From NCBI GenBank assembly GCA_947588825.1, contig CANPZU010000001.1:50237-114236 (forward strand): a stretch of DNA of 64,000 nt, in the 5' to 3' direction. The notes below the pieces were generated by a model. The model had not been told where the DNA came from. It was given only the letters and a program-made list of their open reading frames with translations, and did no database searches. Numbering within the stretch: the first letter of the stretch is position 1; each line of letters begins with the position of its first letter. This document shows positions 63,430-64,000 of this stretch, in pieces. The position numbers and the translations under genes are program-made. The stretch is from an uncultured Clostridia bacterium (lineage in GTDB: Bacteria > Bacillota > Clostridia > Oscillospirales > CAG-272).

Positions 63430-63459
63430 TTGACAAGGCGGCGTTTAGTGTGATACAAT
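63430..63459 (+). promoter_or_regulatory. promoter of the DUF3842 gene
   Basis: TTGACA (63430-63435), 18-base spacer, TACAAT (63454-63459), 45 bases before the ATG. The 130 bases from 63300 to 63429 hold no gene. Confidence 0.75.
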
Positions 63460-63503
63460 TTTAATCGGAAGCTGAAATTAAATACTAAAAGGCGGGTGTA
63501 CTC

Positions 63504-63941
63504 ATGAACGTGCTTGTTATAGACGCGCAGGGAGGAGGAGTAGGCAAGCAGCTTGTTTCTCTGATAAAACAGAAAATACCGACATTAAAAGTCGTCGCCG
63601 TCGGAACCAACAGCGCAGCTACCTCGGCGATGCTGAAAGCGGGGGCTGACAGCGCCGCTACAGGTGAAAACGCGGTTGCGGTTGCATGCCGCAAAGCGGA
63701 TCTGATCGTCGGTCCGTTTGGAATAGTTATAGCCGACTCAATGCTTGGAGAGGTGACGCCTAAAATGGCGCTCGCCGTGGCGCAAAGCAGCGCCAAACGC
63801 ATTTTGATACCGTTCAATCACTGCGACAACGTGCTTGTCGGAGTGCCCGACTTTGCCACGGGCAAGCTTATTGAGAGCGCCGTTGCCGAAATATTAAAAG
63901 CAGTGGGTCAAAAATCGCCGTCAGTGTATGTGTTAAAATGA
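63504..63941 (+). CDS. DUF3842 family protein
   Basis: The 145-residue protein opens VLVIDAQGGGVGKQLVSLIK, has VVAVGTNSAATSAMLKAGAD and GPFGIVIADSMLGEVTPKMA, and ends VPDFATGKLIESAVAEIL, matching DUF3842. The GGGVG glycine loop near residue 10 looks like a Rossmann nucleotide-binding start. No function is known. AAAGGCGGG precedes the ATG. Confidence 0.88.
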   Translation: MNVLVIDAQGGGVGKQLVSLIKQKIPTLKVVAVGTNSAATSAMLKAGADSAATGENAVAVACRKADLIVGPFGIVIADSMLGEVTPKMALAVAQSSAKRILIPFNHCDNVLVGVPDFATGKLIESAVAEILKAVGQKSPSVYVLK

Positions 63942-64000
63942 TATGAACCAATAAAAAATAAAAAGAGAAAATCTATCTTTGGTATGGTATAATTAAGTTG

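Overview
The window reads as a chromosomal segment of an anaerobic, low-to-mid GC Clostridia-type bacterium (Bacillota), most like an uncultured gut or rumen lineage. Signs are RNase Y next to a YmdB-like phosphodiesterase, a DarA-type c-di-AMP receptor, DUF3842, DUF6472 and DUF1854 families, a pyruvate formate-lyase activase, ferredoxin-linked 2-oxoacid oxidoreductase, Feo iron uptake, TTG/GTG starts after strong AGGAGG sites, and many textbook TTGACA-N17-TATAAT promoters. The exact order or family cannot be fixed from these genes.

Layout. 1-6.0 kb is accessory: a truncated Mob/Pre relaxase, TnpV, a PadR-DUF2812 pair with its own operator, a TnpV 3' scar, an MBL hydrolase, a TsnR-like rRNA methyltransferase and an acetyltransferase remnant. 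5.4-8.4 kb holds a sulfatase between two hexapeptide acetyltransferases. 8.6-12.5 kb is housekeeping (pyrG, purF, nadE). 12.6-15.5 kb on the minus strand has a catalytically dead VanY-like protein, two tiny proteins and an EamA transporter. 15.7-18.8 kb has a capsule-type tyrosine kinase with its PHP phosphatase and PFL activase. 19.1-19.4 kb carries tRNA-Leu and tRNA-fMet followed by unusual hairpins. 19.6-25.7 kb has Mpg, a U32 protein, a membrane-anchored domesticated IS630-like transposase, rny and ymdB.

The most interesting block is 25.9-33.9 kb, minus strand. A consensus promoter (33859-33887) drives a short leader encoding a 35-residue peptide with 11 Ile and 4 Val codons and no Leu. 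An intrinsic terminator follows, and then eight co-oriented genes: amidohydrolase, an XRE-cupin-acyl-CoA synthetase fusion, a P-loop ATPase, vorD, vorB, vorA, vorC and ilvE. I read this as an isoleucine/valine attenuator controlling a route from branched-chain fatty acids, via acyl-CoA and reductive carboxylation, to branched-chain amino acids.

34.1-48.2 kb mixes a LUD protein, a second EamA transporter, a sigma/anti-sigma pair, DarA, a DUF1854-ABC exporter pair, secreted lipoproteins, a CofE-like ligase, a diacylglycerol kinase, an HtrA-type protease and a genuine VanY. 48.5-52.0 kb is a feoA-feoA-feoB-Cys-rich operon behind two DtxR-like operator boxes. 52.3-56.7 kb is a small island bounded by a perfect 35-bp direct repeat. 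It carries a decayed group II intron end, an XRE regulator, an m5C methyltransferase with a BsaWI-like endonuclease, and a frameshifted gene. 56.8-63.9 kb has type II secretion/type IV pilus F and E genes, a phosphodiester glycosidase, CorA behind a switch-like leader, and DUF3842.
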